A stretch of DNA of 64,000 nucleotides from Amycolatopsis orientalis DSM 43388 (GTDB lineage Bacteria; Actinomycetota; Actinomycetes; Mycobacteriales; Pseudonocardiaceae): contig NZ_ASXG01000129.1 in assembly GCF_000411975.1 (NCBI RefSeq), positions 22,554-86,553 on the forward strand. Direction: 5' to 3'. Below the pieces are notes generated by a model. The model was not told where the DNA came from. It made no database searches and saw nothing but the letters and a program-made list of their open reading frames with translations. A program made the position numbers and the translations under genes. Of this stretch, positions 1-7,833 are shown in pieces; the stretch's first letter is position 1; every line of letters starts with the position of its first letter.

Positions 1-1462
1 CGCCGGGTCGAAGGTCCACAGTGTCCTTGCGGCCCGCGTCGTGCGGTGCGGGAGCCTTGCCGCCGCGGGAAAGCACCTGGAAGTGCACCAGATGCAGGTG
101 GATGGGATGGTGCAGATCCGCGACGAAGCGCCAGATCTCGACGTCGCCGAGTTTCGGCTGTGCGGCGATCTTGGTCGGAGTGAACGCCTCGCCGCCGATG
201 GTCCAGCCGTGCCTGCCGTTGACCTGTCCGCTTCGGAACGCGAATTCGCGCGTCACTGTCGCTTGTGCTCGATCGAGACGCTCCATTTCGGACAGTTTCG
301 CCGGAATGCGGCTGTCGTCTTTCGCGCGCCGGGTGACGCGAAAACGCATTACCTGTGCGGTGGACCCGGTGCCGAGACGATTGACCAGCGTCACCTCGGT
401 GCCGACCGGGTAGGCGCCGAAATCGGTCACCACGTCGTACCGTTCGGCGGGCGCGATCGGCAGATGCTCGTGGCCGCGCGGGCTGTCGAGCAGGCCCTGG
501 TCCGAGCCGATCTGCGTGAACGCGGGCCCGGTCGGCGGCGGTGGACTGAGCGCGAGGTCGTACCGGCGAGCGTTGGAACCGTTGAGGAACCGCAGCCGGT
601 ACCGGGTCGCCGACACCTCCGCGACCGGCCACGGCGCACCGTTCACCAGCAGCACGTCACCGAGAACGCCTGCCGCGTAAGCGTCTTCGACTCCCGGCAC
701 GCTCCGCAACGACGGATCCAGCGACGGGTATCGCATCGAACCGTCTTCGGCGAACGCGCGATCGGTGATCATCAGCGGGATTTCTCGCTCCCCCCGCGGC
801 AGCGGCAGGGCGTCTTCCTCGGCGTCGCGGACGACGTGCAGCCCGGCGAGCCCGCGATACACCGCCGGGCCGGTGAAATCCATCCGGTGGTCGTGATACC
901 AGAGCATCGCGGCCTTCTGCCGCAACGGATAGGTGTACTCGCGGGTTCCGGTGGTGACCACGGCGTCCGGATCGGCCATCCCGGAATGCCCGTGCCCGGC
1001 ACTGGCCAGATACCGCCCGTCGGCGGGCAGGACGAGGTCGGTGGCGTAGCCGTCGGACTCCGGCGGCGTGCGTCCGCCGTGCAAGTGCACGACGGTCGGC
1101 ACCGGAAGTTCGTTGCGGTGCTGGACAATCGTCGTCCGCCCGCTGCGAGACTCGATCGTCGGTCCCGGGAAAATGCCTTCGTAGCCCCAAATCGGCGTCC
1201 GCAACCCCGGGAGGATTTCCGCGGTGCTCGCCCGCTGCACGATTTCGTACCGGTCGACGCCACCGTCGCGCGATACCGGTTGCCGCACCGGGGGCAGCGG
1301 CAACGGCACCTGAAACGGTTGCGGCAGCGGCACTTCGCTGGTCAGCAGCTCACCGGTAGCGGCGGCCGGACGCAACAGCTTCGGGGTGACGAACCCGGCC
1401 GTGAGCACCACTCCGGCCCCGCCGGCCAGCCCGAGAAACCGGCGCCGCGACATCCCGCTCAT
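1..1462 (-). CDS. Multicopper oxidase, Tat-exported (3' end outside window)
   Basis: Copper-dependent oxidase of the laccase/CotA/bilirubin-oxidase type, expected to act outside the membrane. The N-terminus carries a twin-arginine motif (SRRRFLG, residues 5-11) before a hydrophobic stretch. Copper ligands are visible: HLHG at about 125-128, WYHDH at about 186-190 and HPIHLHLVHF at about 446-455. The last visible residues read KDTVDLRP, the usual run-up to the final HCHxxxH motif, so only about 60-80 residues should be missing. The ATG at 1462 overlaps the TGA of the membrane-protein gene upstream, so the two are probably translationally coupled. The substrate cannot be read from sequence; metal or phenol oxidation are both possible. 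Confidence 0.9.
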   Translation of the reverse strand, partial: MSGMSRRRFLGLAGGAGVVLTAGFVTPKLLRPAAATGELLTSEVPLPQPFQVPLPLPPVRQPVSRDGGVDRYEIVQRASTAEILPGLRTPIWGYEGIFPGPTIESRSGRTTIVQHRNELPVPTVVHLHGGRTPPESDGYATDLVLPADGRYLASAGHGHSGMADPDAVVTTGTREYTYPLRQKAAMLWYHDHRMDFTGPAVYRGLAGLHVVRDAEEDALPLPRGEREIPLMITDRAFAEDGSMRYPSLDPSLRSVPGVEDAYAAGVLGDVLLVNGAPWPVAEVSATRYRLRFLNGSNARRYDLALSPPPPTGPAFTQIGSDQGLLDSPRGHEHLPIAPAERYDVVTDFGAYPVGTEVTLVNRLGTGSTAQVMRFRVTRRAKDDSRIPAKLSEMERLDRAQATVTREFAFRSGQVNGRHGWTIGGEAFTPTKIAAQPKLGDVEIWRFVADLHHPIHLHLVHFQVLSRGGKAPAPHDAGRKDTVDLRPG

Positions 1463-1848
1463 CGCCGTGCTCCAGTCCGCCAGATGCCGAACAGCGTCCC
1501 GAGCGCGATCGCGACCAGTGCGACGCCGAGCGGAATGTGCAGGTCGAGCGCACCGGCCAGGCCCGCGAAGTACTGCGCGGTCTCGCCGCCGGCCAGCGCC
1601 AGGCTCGCCCAGAACGGCCACTGGACGCCGCCGCGCCACCAGTACAGCGCGGCAGGCACGAGCTGCACCAGCGCGACCGTCGACACGATGTTCGCGCCGA
1701 GTTCGTGCATCGCCAGCATGTCGTAATCGCCGATCAGATACCGCCCGGCGAACACTGGCTGGCCGAGAATCGCGACGGCGTGCACCGTCACGACCGCCCG
1801 CAGCACCACCAGCGACGTCCGCCCGCGGGTCAGGGCCGCTTCAGCCAC
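1459..1848 (-). CDS. Small four-helix membrane protein coupled to the multicopper oxidase
   Basis: A 129-residue protein with four predicted membrane segments (about 13-33, 50-70, 75-95 and 101-123). Histidines occur in or near segments 1, 2 and 4 (H23, H48, H103), which would fit a haem- or metal-binding bundle, but that is speculation. It is the first gene of a two-gene operon: its TGA overlaps the ATG of the multicopper oxidase. I do not recognise the family. The strict coupling suggests it helps the oxidase, for example in electron or copper handling. Confidence 0.7.
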   Translation of the reverse strand: MAEAALTRGRTSLVVLRAVVTVHAVAILGQPVFAGRYLIGDYDMLAMHELGANIVSTVALVQLVPAALYWWRGGVQWPFWASLALAGGETAQYFAGLAGALDLHIPLGVALVAIALGTLFGIWRTGARR

Positions 1849-1955
1849 CGTTCCCCCTTGTGCGCGTAGGTCTTCCCCCGTTCAGACGCTAAGCTCACCT
1901 TCTCATGCCGTCCAAGACCAAATTCGCCATGTATTCATGACCTCGGAGCTATCAG

Positions 1956-2831
1956 ATGGACCTGCTGCAACTGCGCTACTTCCAGGCGGTCGCCTACCGC
2001 GGCCACCTCAGCCAGGCGGCGGCCGAACTGCGGATCGCCCAGCCGTCGCTGAGCCGGGCGATCGCGCGCCTGGAGGCGGATCTGGGCGTGCCGCTGTTCG
2101 AACGGGCCGGGCGGGGCCTGCGGCTCAACCACTTCGGCACCACGTTCCTGCGCCGCGTCGACCGGGCCCTGCGCGAACTCGACGACGCCCGCCAGGAACT
2201 CGTCGACCTGGCTGGTCTGGACCACGGCCGCGTCGCCGTCGCCTCGGAGACCCTGCTCACGCTCACCGGCCTGATCAGCGCCTTCCGTGCCGAGTACCCC
2301 GGCGTCGAGCTGCGGCTGTACCAGTCGTCGGCGGAGACCATGGCGCAGCAGCTGTGCGCGGGCGAGGTCGACCTGTGCTTCGCCTCGCAGCCGCTGCAGC
2401 AGCCGGGCCTGGAGGCGAAGGAGCTGCTCCGCGAGGAGGTGCTGCTCGCCGTGCCCAGCACGCACCGGCTCGCGGGACGCAAACGCGTGCGGATGGCGGA
2501 TCTCGCGAACGAACCCATGGTGACCACGCGCCCCGGCTACTGGCCGCGCACCCTCGCCGACCGCCTCTTCGCCGCGGCCGGGCTGGAACCGAACTACTCC
2601 TGCGAGAGCGACGAACCCGGCGCCACCGGCCAGCTGATCGCGAGCGGCCTGGGAATCGGCCTGGTGCCGGAGGTCGCCCGACAGGCCGCCAAAGAGGAGA
2701 CGGCTGTCGGGCTGCGGCTGGATGTTCCGGACTGCTACCGGACGCTGACCGTGGTGCGGCGCGCGGACACGTACCTTTCCGCGGCGGCACAGCGATTGAC
2801 GGAGTTCGCGATCGCCTACTTCGCCTCCTGA
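1956..2831 (+). CDS. LysR-family transcriptional regulator
   Basis: A 291-residue LysR-type regulator of normal length. The N-terminal winged helix-turn-helix (about 1-60) begins with the typical MDLLQLRYF and contains LSQAAAELRIAQPSLSRAI. The rest is the periplasmic-binding-protein-like effector domain. It is divergent from the membrane-protein/multicopper-oxidase operon, with about 107 bases between the starts, the classic arrangement for a LysR regulator of its neighbour. The inducer is unknown. The ATG at 1956 is preceded by a weak GGAG (cggagctatcag). Confidence 0.9.
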   Translation: MDLLQLRYFQAVAYRGHLSQAAAELRIAQPSLSRAIARLEADLGVPLFERAGRGLRLNHFGTTFLRRVDRALRELDDARQELVDLAGLDHGRVAVASETLLTLTGLISAFRAEYPGVELRLYQSSAETMAQQLCAGEVDLCFASQPLQQPGLEAKELLREEVLLAVPSTHRLAGRKRVRMADLANEPMVTTRPGYWPRTLADRLFAAAGLEPNYSCESDEPGATGQLIASGLGIGLVPEVARQAAKEETAVGLRLDVPDCYRTLTVVRRADTYLSAAAQRLTEFAIAYFAS

Positions 2832-2998
2832 CGCTTGCTCCTGGTGGGTGCGAGTCGCGGAACCGTGCTCAGCGGATCAACTCGCTTAGACCGGCTGGAC
2901 GACGAGCGACTGCGCTGTTTGACGCGATTTCGAGGACGGCCGAGCCTCCGCGGGCGGGGTGATTTGCCCGATTCTCGACCATGGGCGGTTGATGCCCG

Positions 2999-3034
2999 GT
3001 GCCGAACTGCTCATGCTGAACAGCTATTCGGCAC
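2999..3034. promoter_or_regulatory. Inverted repeat upstream of the XRE-type regulator gene
   Basis: GTGCCGAA (2999-3006) and TTCGGCAC (3027-3034) are perfect 8-base arms 20 bases apart, ending 16 bases before the ATG at 3051. The spacer itself contains CTG...CAG symmetry. A site for autoregulation is plausible. A stem in the mRNA leader is the alternative. Confidence 0.35.
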
Positions 3035-3050
3035 GAGCAGGGGAAGCCAG

Positions 3051-3986
3051 ATGCAGCAGCAGAGCTTGGCGGTCCGGTGGTCGGCGCGAACAGTCCGGTC
3101 CGGCCCGTTTCACCGTGCGTTGTCCGAGGCCGTCGACCGGCGCGGACTGTCCCTTTCGCGGCTTCGCGCCCATCTCGCCGCGCACGGGGTCTCGGTCGCC
3201 GAGTCGACGCTGAGTTACTGGCAGCGCGGTCTGCGCAGTCCGTCCGCGCCCCGGTCGCTCGATGTCGTGCGCGCTCTGGAGTCGGTGCTGAACCTGCCGC
3301 CGGACAGCCTGGTCGTGCTGATCGGGCCGCACCGGACCGCGGACGCCGACCGCCGCCCGTCGCTGCCGGAGCTCCAGCAGAGCTGGGCCGAAACGTTCGC
3401 GTTGCGCGAGGAGCTGAGCGGAACGCCCGGCGTCGAGGAGAACGCCGACCTGGACGTCGCGACGGTGGTCGACGTGCTGACGCTCGGCGCGCAAGGCCGG
3501 ACCCAGGAGATCTCGTCGACCATGGTGGTGCGGGCCCGAAGATCCGGGCCGGACAGCTTCCTGGTCACGCACCAGGACGAGGAGGGCAGCGACGTCACGG
3601 CGACGGAGATCGTCGCGGTCGACGGCTGCCGGGTCGGGCGGGTGCGCCGCAGCGCGCGGTCGGCCGGAATGGTGTTCGAGCTGCTCTTCGACCGGGGCCT
3701 CGCCGAAGGCGAGACGCACACGTTCGGCTTCACGCTGCGTCCGGCCGCCTCGGTCCGGCCGGGGAATTTCCACCGCGTCGTGCGCTCCCGCATGTCGGCG
3801 TACCTGCTGCGGCTGCGCTTCCACCCGGCCGCGCTGCCCGCGCGCTGCCTGCGGACCGTCCGGCCGAGGGAAGACCTCGAGCTGCTGGTCCGCGAGCCGC
3901 TGTTCTGCGGGCCGGGAAACACGATCAGCGCCTACTTCGAGGAACTCGGCGTCGGCATCGCCGGGGTCGATCTCATTTGGGATTGA
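3051..3986 (+). CDS. Helix-turn-helix (XRE-like) regulator with a large C-terminal domain
   Basis: A 311-residue protein. Residues about 20-85 form a Cro/C1-like helix-turn-helix (SLSRLRAHLAAHGVSVAE, then a recognition helix with TLSYWQRG), followed by a short linker and a domain of about 190 residues that I do not recognise. That domain looks like a sensor or dimerisation module. The frame is open from 2835, but ATG 3051 is the best start: GGGGAAG lies just upstream and homology-like sequence begins there. The gene converges on the anchored-protein gene with a 14-base overlap of the ends. No partner can be assigned. Confidence 0.75.
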   Translation: MQQQSLAVRWSARTVRSGPFHRALSEAVDRRGLSLSRLRAHLAAHGVSVAESTLSYWQRGLRSPSAPRSLDVVRALESVLNLPPDSLVVLIGPHRTADADRRPSLPELQQSWAETFALREELSGTPGVEENADLDVATVVDVLTLGAQGRTQEISSTMVVRARRSGPDSFLVTHQDEEGSDVTATEIVAVDGCRVGRVRRSARSAGMVFELLFDRGLAEGETHTFGFTLRPAASVRPGNFHRVVRSRMSAYLLRLRFHPAALPARCLRTVRPREDLELLVREPLFCGPGNTISAYFEELGVGIAGVDLIWD

Positions 3987-4755
3987 TCCGCCGTCTCGTC
4001 CAGCGCCACCCCAGGAACGCGCCGCCGATCGCCACCGAGGAGCCGAGCACGATCAGCCCGACGACGAGCGAACCGGCCGGTCCGGTGTCGCGCTGGAGGG
4101 TCTGCTTGAACCCGATCCCGCCGCCCCGCTGGTAATCCGAGCCGGGCAGTTTGTCGGCGTACCGGGAGTGCACCTGCCGCTGGTACTCGGCGATCGGGGT
4201 GAACTGGCCGACCGGCGACTGCGGAAGGCTGGCCTGCAGCAGCACGACGCCGTCGCGGCCGAGGTCGTACCACCCGTTGATCTGCGGTTCGTTCAGCAGC
4301 ACCGACCCCGGGCGCAGCCGGGCGCTCAGCCGTTCCTCGTCGTCGCCGGACAGCACGTTCCCGACCGACCAGCCGCTCGGCGCGGAGCGGTCGGGCGCGG
4401 CGCGGAGGGTGGCTTTCGCGCCGGTGGCCGCGGTGGCGGTCACCGCGATCGCCCGCAGCACCCCGGCCGGCGCTCCCGGGTTCCCGGCGACGAAGCCGGG
4501 ATTGAGCGTGTAGACCGGGAAACCCCGGTGCCCCAGGGTGATCCGGCCCGGATCGGCGTGGCCGGCCTGCCGGAAGTTCGACGTGGCGAAACTGATCGCG
4601 CGCGTCGTTTCCGCGGCTTTGACCGCGGCCGCGACGTCCTGCTCCGACGGCGGCGCGACCCACGAGGCCCCGGCGGCCTCGGCGGGACCGGCGGACAGGA
4701 GCGCCGCGACCGCGATCGCCGCGCCGGCGGCGAACTTCCGGCAGATCTCACCCAT
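3973..4755 (-). CDS. Secreted protein with a C-terminal membrane anchor
   Basis: A 260-residue protein with an N-terminal signal peptide (about 1-27, ending near AEA) and a C-terminal hydrophobic helix (about 228-249) followed by the basic tail WTRRR. This is a type I topology with the bulk outside the cell. I see no catalytic motif I know. It lies 9 bases downstream of the C70-type protease gene in the same direction, so the two are very likely co-transcribed. A receptor, substrate or inhibitor for the protease is a reasonable idea but is inference only. Confidence 0.7.
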   Translation of the reverse strand: MGEICRKFAAGAAIAVAALLSAGPAEAAGASWVAPPSEQDVAAAVKAAETTRAISFATSNFRQAGHADPGRITLGHRGFPVYTLNPGFVAGNPGAPAGVLRAIAVTATAATGAKATLRAAPDRSAPSGWSVGNVLSGDDEERLSARLRPGSVLLNEPQINGWYDLGRDGVVLLQASLPQSPVGQFTPIAEYQRQVHSRYADKLPGSDYQRGGGIGFKQTLQRDTGPAGSLVVGLIVLGSSVAIGGAFLGWRWTRRRINPK

Positions 4756-4764
4756 GGCGGCCGG

Positions 4765-5448
4765 TCAGCCCTTCTTGATGTTCACGACGGTGTCGTTCCA
4801 GGTGAACTGGGCGTTGCTGCGGTAGGAGTTGTAGTCCCAGGTCTGGTACCGCTCGTAGCTCGGCCACGGGTCGCCGACCATCAGCGACTGGTTCGAGCTG
4901 TCGTATCCGTAGATCACCTCGGCGTGCCCGCCGCCGGAGGTCCAGTAGATGCCGGTCAGGTTCAGGATTCCGGAGTTGACCTGGTTCTGGATCGACGAGT
5001 AGCTGATCGGCCCGTTCGCGTCCTGCGCGGAGAACCCGGTGCCCTGGAAGCCTTGCACGATCTCGTAGATCTGGCCGCCCTCGTTCGGGCAGTACCCGGG
5101 CTGCGTTCCCTTGCCCGCCGCGCAGAATTCCTCCTGGGTGGCGGTGCCGCCCTGCGACTGCTCGATGCTGGAGCCGTCGGCGGCCCAGCACCACTGGTCG
5201 TTTTCCTGCACCTGCTGGTTGTATTCGAGCTGCTTCGAAACGGGCAGCGCGGCACGGCTCAGGTGCCCGCCGAGCGGCTGGACTTCCCGCACCTGGGTGT
5301 GCGTGGCGGTCTTGATCAGGCCGTCCGGCTTGCTCGCGTCGCCGTTCGACTGGGCCAGCGCGGTGCCCGGCAGCAGCGCCACGGCAAGCGCGGCCGCCCC
5401 GGTCGCCACTGTTATCCGGACGGTCCGCCGGGTGGGTCGGTAATCCAT
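4765..5448 (-). CDS. Secreted papain-like cysteine protease, AvrRpt2/C70 type
   Basis: A 227-residue protein with a signal peptide ending near residue 32 (TALA). The mature part has QWCWAA with the nucleophile at about C87, GGGHAEVIYGY with H175, and VGDPWP with D193. This matches the Cys/His/Asp order of the papain-like peptidase C70 (AvrRpt2) family. An open frame extends further upstream, but ATG 5448 has a perfect AAGGAG eight bases before it. It is the first gene of a pair with the anchored protein. The target is unknown. Homologues include effectors that cleave host proteins, and soil actinomycetes carry many secreted ones without known roles. Confidence 0.8.
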   Translation of the reverse strand: MDYRPTRRTVRITVATGAAALAVALLPGTALAQSNGDASKPDGLIKTATHTQVREVQPLGGHLSRAALPVSKQLEYNQQVQENDQWCWAADGSSIEQSQGGTATQEEFCAAGKGTQPGYCPNEGGQIYEIVQGFQGTGFSAQDANGPISYSSIQNQVNSGILNLTGIYWTSGGGHAEVIYGYDSSNQSLMVGDPWPSYERYQTWDYNSYRSNAQFTWNDTVVNIKKG

Positions 5449-5594
5449 CGAATCTCCTTGTGCCAGACGGGGAAGGGAGCTCGCCGGGGTGCCCCGGCCG
5501 AGCATCACTGTGTGCTCGCCCGCTCCCGCAGAGCAACGGCTCCGGCACGCGGTGTGAGTGTTCACAGCGGCTTTCGCGGGGAAATGACCGGCCC

Positions 5595-5619
5595 CGCCGC
5601 GGTTTCGCGCACCGCGGCG
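5595..5619 (-). terminator. Hairpin between the TetR gene and the C70 protease gene
   Basis: CGCCGCGGT (5595-5603) pairs with ACCGCGGCG (5611-5619) around a 7-base loop. It lies 81 bases past the TetR stop and 147 bases before the protease start, so it may end the TetR transcript. There is no clear U-run. The remaining part of this 250-base gap holds the protease promoter region, with no motif I can name. Confidence 0.4.
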
Positions 5620-5699
5620 ACAGGTAATTCGCAATATTCACCGCACGTTCACAAGCGATGAATCGCGCTCGAGCTCGTCGGTCCACAAGGGACCCGCGA

Positions 5700-6293
5700 C
5701 TACGGCAGGCTTCGCCGCAGCGCCTCCCGGAGCAGTTCCGGAGGCGTCGATTCCGGGTGCAGCACCGCCTGCATGGTCAGGCCGTCGAGCACCGCGGACA
5801 GCCGGACCGACTCCACGGTTATGTCCAGTTCCCCGGGCAGCTTGCCGAGCGCGACGGACTCGCGCAGGATCCGCGTGATCAGGTCGCGCAGGAACTGGTG
5901 CTGCGCGTCGGCGCTCTCGCGGAACGCCGGGCGGGTCCGGGCGGCGACGGTGAACGCCAGCCAGGCCACGGCTTCGTCCCGGCGGTCCTCGTCGAGCGGG
6001 AGGAATTCGGAGAGCAGGTCTTCGACCAGCGTGCGGCGGCCGGTTTCGGCGGCGAGCAGTTTGTCCGCGCGCACCGCTACCCGCTCGCCGATCCGGTGGC
6101 CGAGCTGCTCCATGGTGAAGAGCATCATCGCTTCGTGGTCGGCGAAGTAATGCCGGATCGAACCGATCGCGAGGCCGGCTTCCTTGGCCACGTTGCCGAG
6201 GGTCGCGCCCTCGACGCCGGAGCGGCGGACCACCCGGACCACGGCCTCGCTGACGGCCTTCCGCCGGTCTTCCGGCACCACGATCTTCGGCAT
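5700..6293 (-). CDS. TetR-family transcriptional repressor
   Basis: A 197-residue TetR regulator. The DNA-binding part (about 10-55) contains TLGNVAKEAGLAIGSIRHYF, a standard TetR recognition helix. The C-terminal half is a helical ligand-binding domain of the BetI-like kind. ATG 6293 is chosen because the longer frame upstream lacks family-like sequence. It is divergent from a small membrane-protein gene, with a perfect inverted repeat (6327-6348) between them, so it probably represses itself and that neighbour. The ligand is unknown. Confidence 0.88.
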   Translation of the reverse strand: MPKIVVPEDRRKAVSEAVVRVVRRSGVEGATLGNVAKEAGLAIGSIRHYFADHEAMMLFTMEQLGHRIGERVAVRADKLLAAETGRRTLVEDLLSEFLPLDEDRRDEAVAWLAFTVAARTRPAFRESADAQHQFLRDLITRILRESVALGKLPGELDITVESVRLSAVLDGLTMQAVLHPESTPPELLREALRRSLP

Positions 6294-6326
6294 GGTTGTG
6301 TTTATAGCACGACGATGCCACGATGG

Positions 6327-6348
6327 ATTTGGCATGAGTGTGCCAAAT
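6327..6348. promoter_or_regulatory. Predicted TetR operator
   Basis: ATTTGGCA (6327-6334) and TGCCAAAT (6341-6348) are perfect 8-base arms with a 6-base spacer. The site lies between the divergent TetR gene (start 6293) and the membrane-protein gene (start 6375), where a shared operator is expected. Confidence 0.65.
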
Positions 6349-6374
6349 AGTGGGGTTGCTCGGGGAGGGCCGCG

Positions 6375-6875
6375 ATGGGCGGATGGGTGCTGGCGGGGTT
6401 GGTCGGCGGCGTCGTGGTGACGCTGGTGTTCCGGGCGCTCGGGGAGCCGCTGAACTGGCGCGACGTCGTCGCGCCGCCGGCGGTGCTGATCGCGATCGGC
6501 ATCGCGGGGGTGGTCGGCTTCCCGGAGGTGACCGGTTTTGACGTGTGGTGGATCGTCGGCGGCTGCGTGGTCGGTCTCACCTTCGGCGCGGCGCGCGGCG
6601 CGACGATCCGGCTGTATGCGAAGAACGGCGAGTTGTGGCAGCGCTACCGGAAATCGAGCCTCGCGCTGTTCGTGCTCGGTGTCGCCGCGTCGGCCGGATT
6701 CACTGTGCTGGCGGTGAAATTCGGGATGCACGAACAGGCGCGGCCGTACCAGTTGGCGATCGGCGTCAGCTTCGCGGGTGAGGCGCTGGTGCTCATTCCG
6801 CGCGGGCTGCGCTCGGATCTGCCGTTCGCGACGGACAAGGAACGGCCGTGGGACAAACTGCTGCGGTCGCGGTGA
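6375..6875 (+). CDS. Membrane protein next to the TetR gene
   Basis: A 166-residue protein with four to five hydrophobic segments (about 3-21, 32-48, 56-75, 93-112 and 125-143). The polar loop between segments 3 and 4 is basic (YAKNGELWQRYRKSS). I do not recognise the family and see no catalytic motif. It is divergent from the TetR gene across the operator at 6327-6348, so it is the likely regulated gene. Its stop lies 7 bases from the end of the convergent gene. Confidence 0.7.
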   Translation: MGGWVLAGLVGGVVVTLVFRALGEPLNWRDVVAPPAVLIAIGIAGVVGFPEVTGFDVWWIVGGCVVGLTFGAARGATIRLYAKNGELWQRYRKSSLALFVLGVAASAGFTVLAVKFGMHEQARPYQLAIGVSFAGEALVLIPRGLRSDLPFATDKERPWDKLLRSR

Positions 6876-6881
6876 ATCCGT

Positions 6882-7775
6882 TCAGGAAAGTTCGGCCTGC
6901 CGCCGCCGCAATTCCTCGATGACCTGGTCGAACACGGCGCGGTGGGCTTCGAGCCGGGCGAGGGTCAGGCTGATCGATTCCCGCATCTGCTCGACGTCCT
7001 CGGCCGCGACTTCGAGGTGGTCCTCCCGTTCGGCGGTGGTGGTCCCGACGGTCAGGGGCCGGTCGACGCGGGGGAGAAGTCTCCCTTGCGGTTCCCGGTC
7101 GAGCCAGGACGCCATGTCCCGCATCTCGTCGTCGAGCCGCACCGTCCACGACCGCCGGCACCGCTGTTCGCATCCGGGATCCCGGCGTTCCCAGCCCGCG
7201 ACGACCATGTCTTCGATGGCCTTCGCGGCGGCGCGGCACGCGACTTCCAAGCGGGGCAACGGATCCAGTCCGATCGCCGAGATCTCCTCGAGGACGGGTT
7301 CGCCCGGGGTCCACGCCCCGTCGACGGTGTGGGTTTCGGCGACGTCGTGCGCGGTGGCGAGCAACGCGCTGATCGCCTCGCGCACCTTCGCCACCTCGGC
7401 CGGGTCCAGGTCTTCGTCGGTCAGCCGGTGCGGCGACTCGGTGCGCGGCGGGCGTTCCTTGCCTGGCCAGGAACGTTTCCCGCCGCGCCGCCGGTAGTGC
7501 TGCTGCATCGCCTGCTTGGACCGGTTGCCGTACTCCGCCCCGAGCTGCTCCCAGGTCCAGCCTCGGTCGAGCACCGCTTCGATCAGCGTGACCTCGGCGC
7601 GGTCCAGGTCTTGCCGGACGTCCGGGACCAGGTGCAACGCTCCGGCCGCGTCCTCGGCACTGAGGTCTTCGCCGGGGTGGCGACCGGATCTCGCCGCGTG
7701 CACCAGCTCGCTGAGGAACGGGTTCTCGCGTTGCCGGAAGTACCGGGTGGCCAGTGCGCGCACGGAATCGGACAT
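6882..7775 (-). CDS. Helix-turn-helix protein of unknown family
   Basis: A 297-residue protein. Residues about 62-85 (WTWEQLGAEYGNRSKQAMQQHY) look like a sigma-70 region 4-like helix-turn-helix. The C-terminal third is rich in acidic and basic residues and likely coiled (AEDVEQMRESISLTLARLEAHR). A TTG at 7811 is an upstream alternative, but ATG 7775 is preferred because the region between is an array of GTTGAC half-sites (7780-7825). Placing the operator directly before the start suggests autoregulation. I cannot name a target. Confidence 0.65.
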   Translation of the reverse strand: MSDSVRALATRYFRQRENPFLSELVHAARSGRHPGEDLSAEDAAGALHLVPDVRQDLDRAEVTLIEAVLDRGWTWEQLGAEYGNRSKQAMQQHYRRRGGKRSWPGKERPPRTESPHRLTDEDLDPAEVAKVREAISALLATAHDVAETHTVDGAWTPGEPVLEEISAIGLDPLPRLEVACRAAAKAIEDMVVAGWERRDPGCEQRCRRSWTVRLDDEMRDMASWLDREPQGRLLPRVDRPLTVGTTTAEREDHLEVAAEDVEQMRESISLTLARLEAHRAVFDQVIEELRRRQAELS

Positions 7776-7779
7776 GGCC

Positions 7780-7825
7780 GTCAACGTATCGGTTGACGAC
7801 ACATACGTCAACTGATCCGTTGACG
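7780..7825. promoter_or_regulatory. Array of four GTTGAC half-sites
   Basis: Half-sites lie at 7780-7785 (GTCAAC), 7792-7798 (GTTGACG), 7806-7812 (CGTCAAC) and 7819-7825 (GTTGACG). The middle two make a perfect inverted repeat with 7-base arms and a 7-base spacer. The array sits immediately upstream of the helix-turn-helix gene start (7775), between it and the end of the P450 gene. Confidence 0.6.
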
Positions 7826-7833
7826 GCCTGGCG

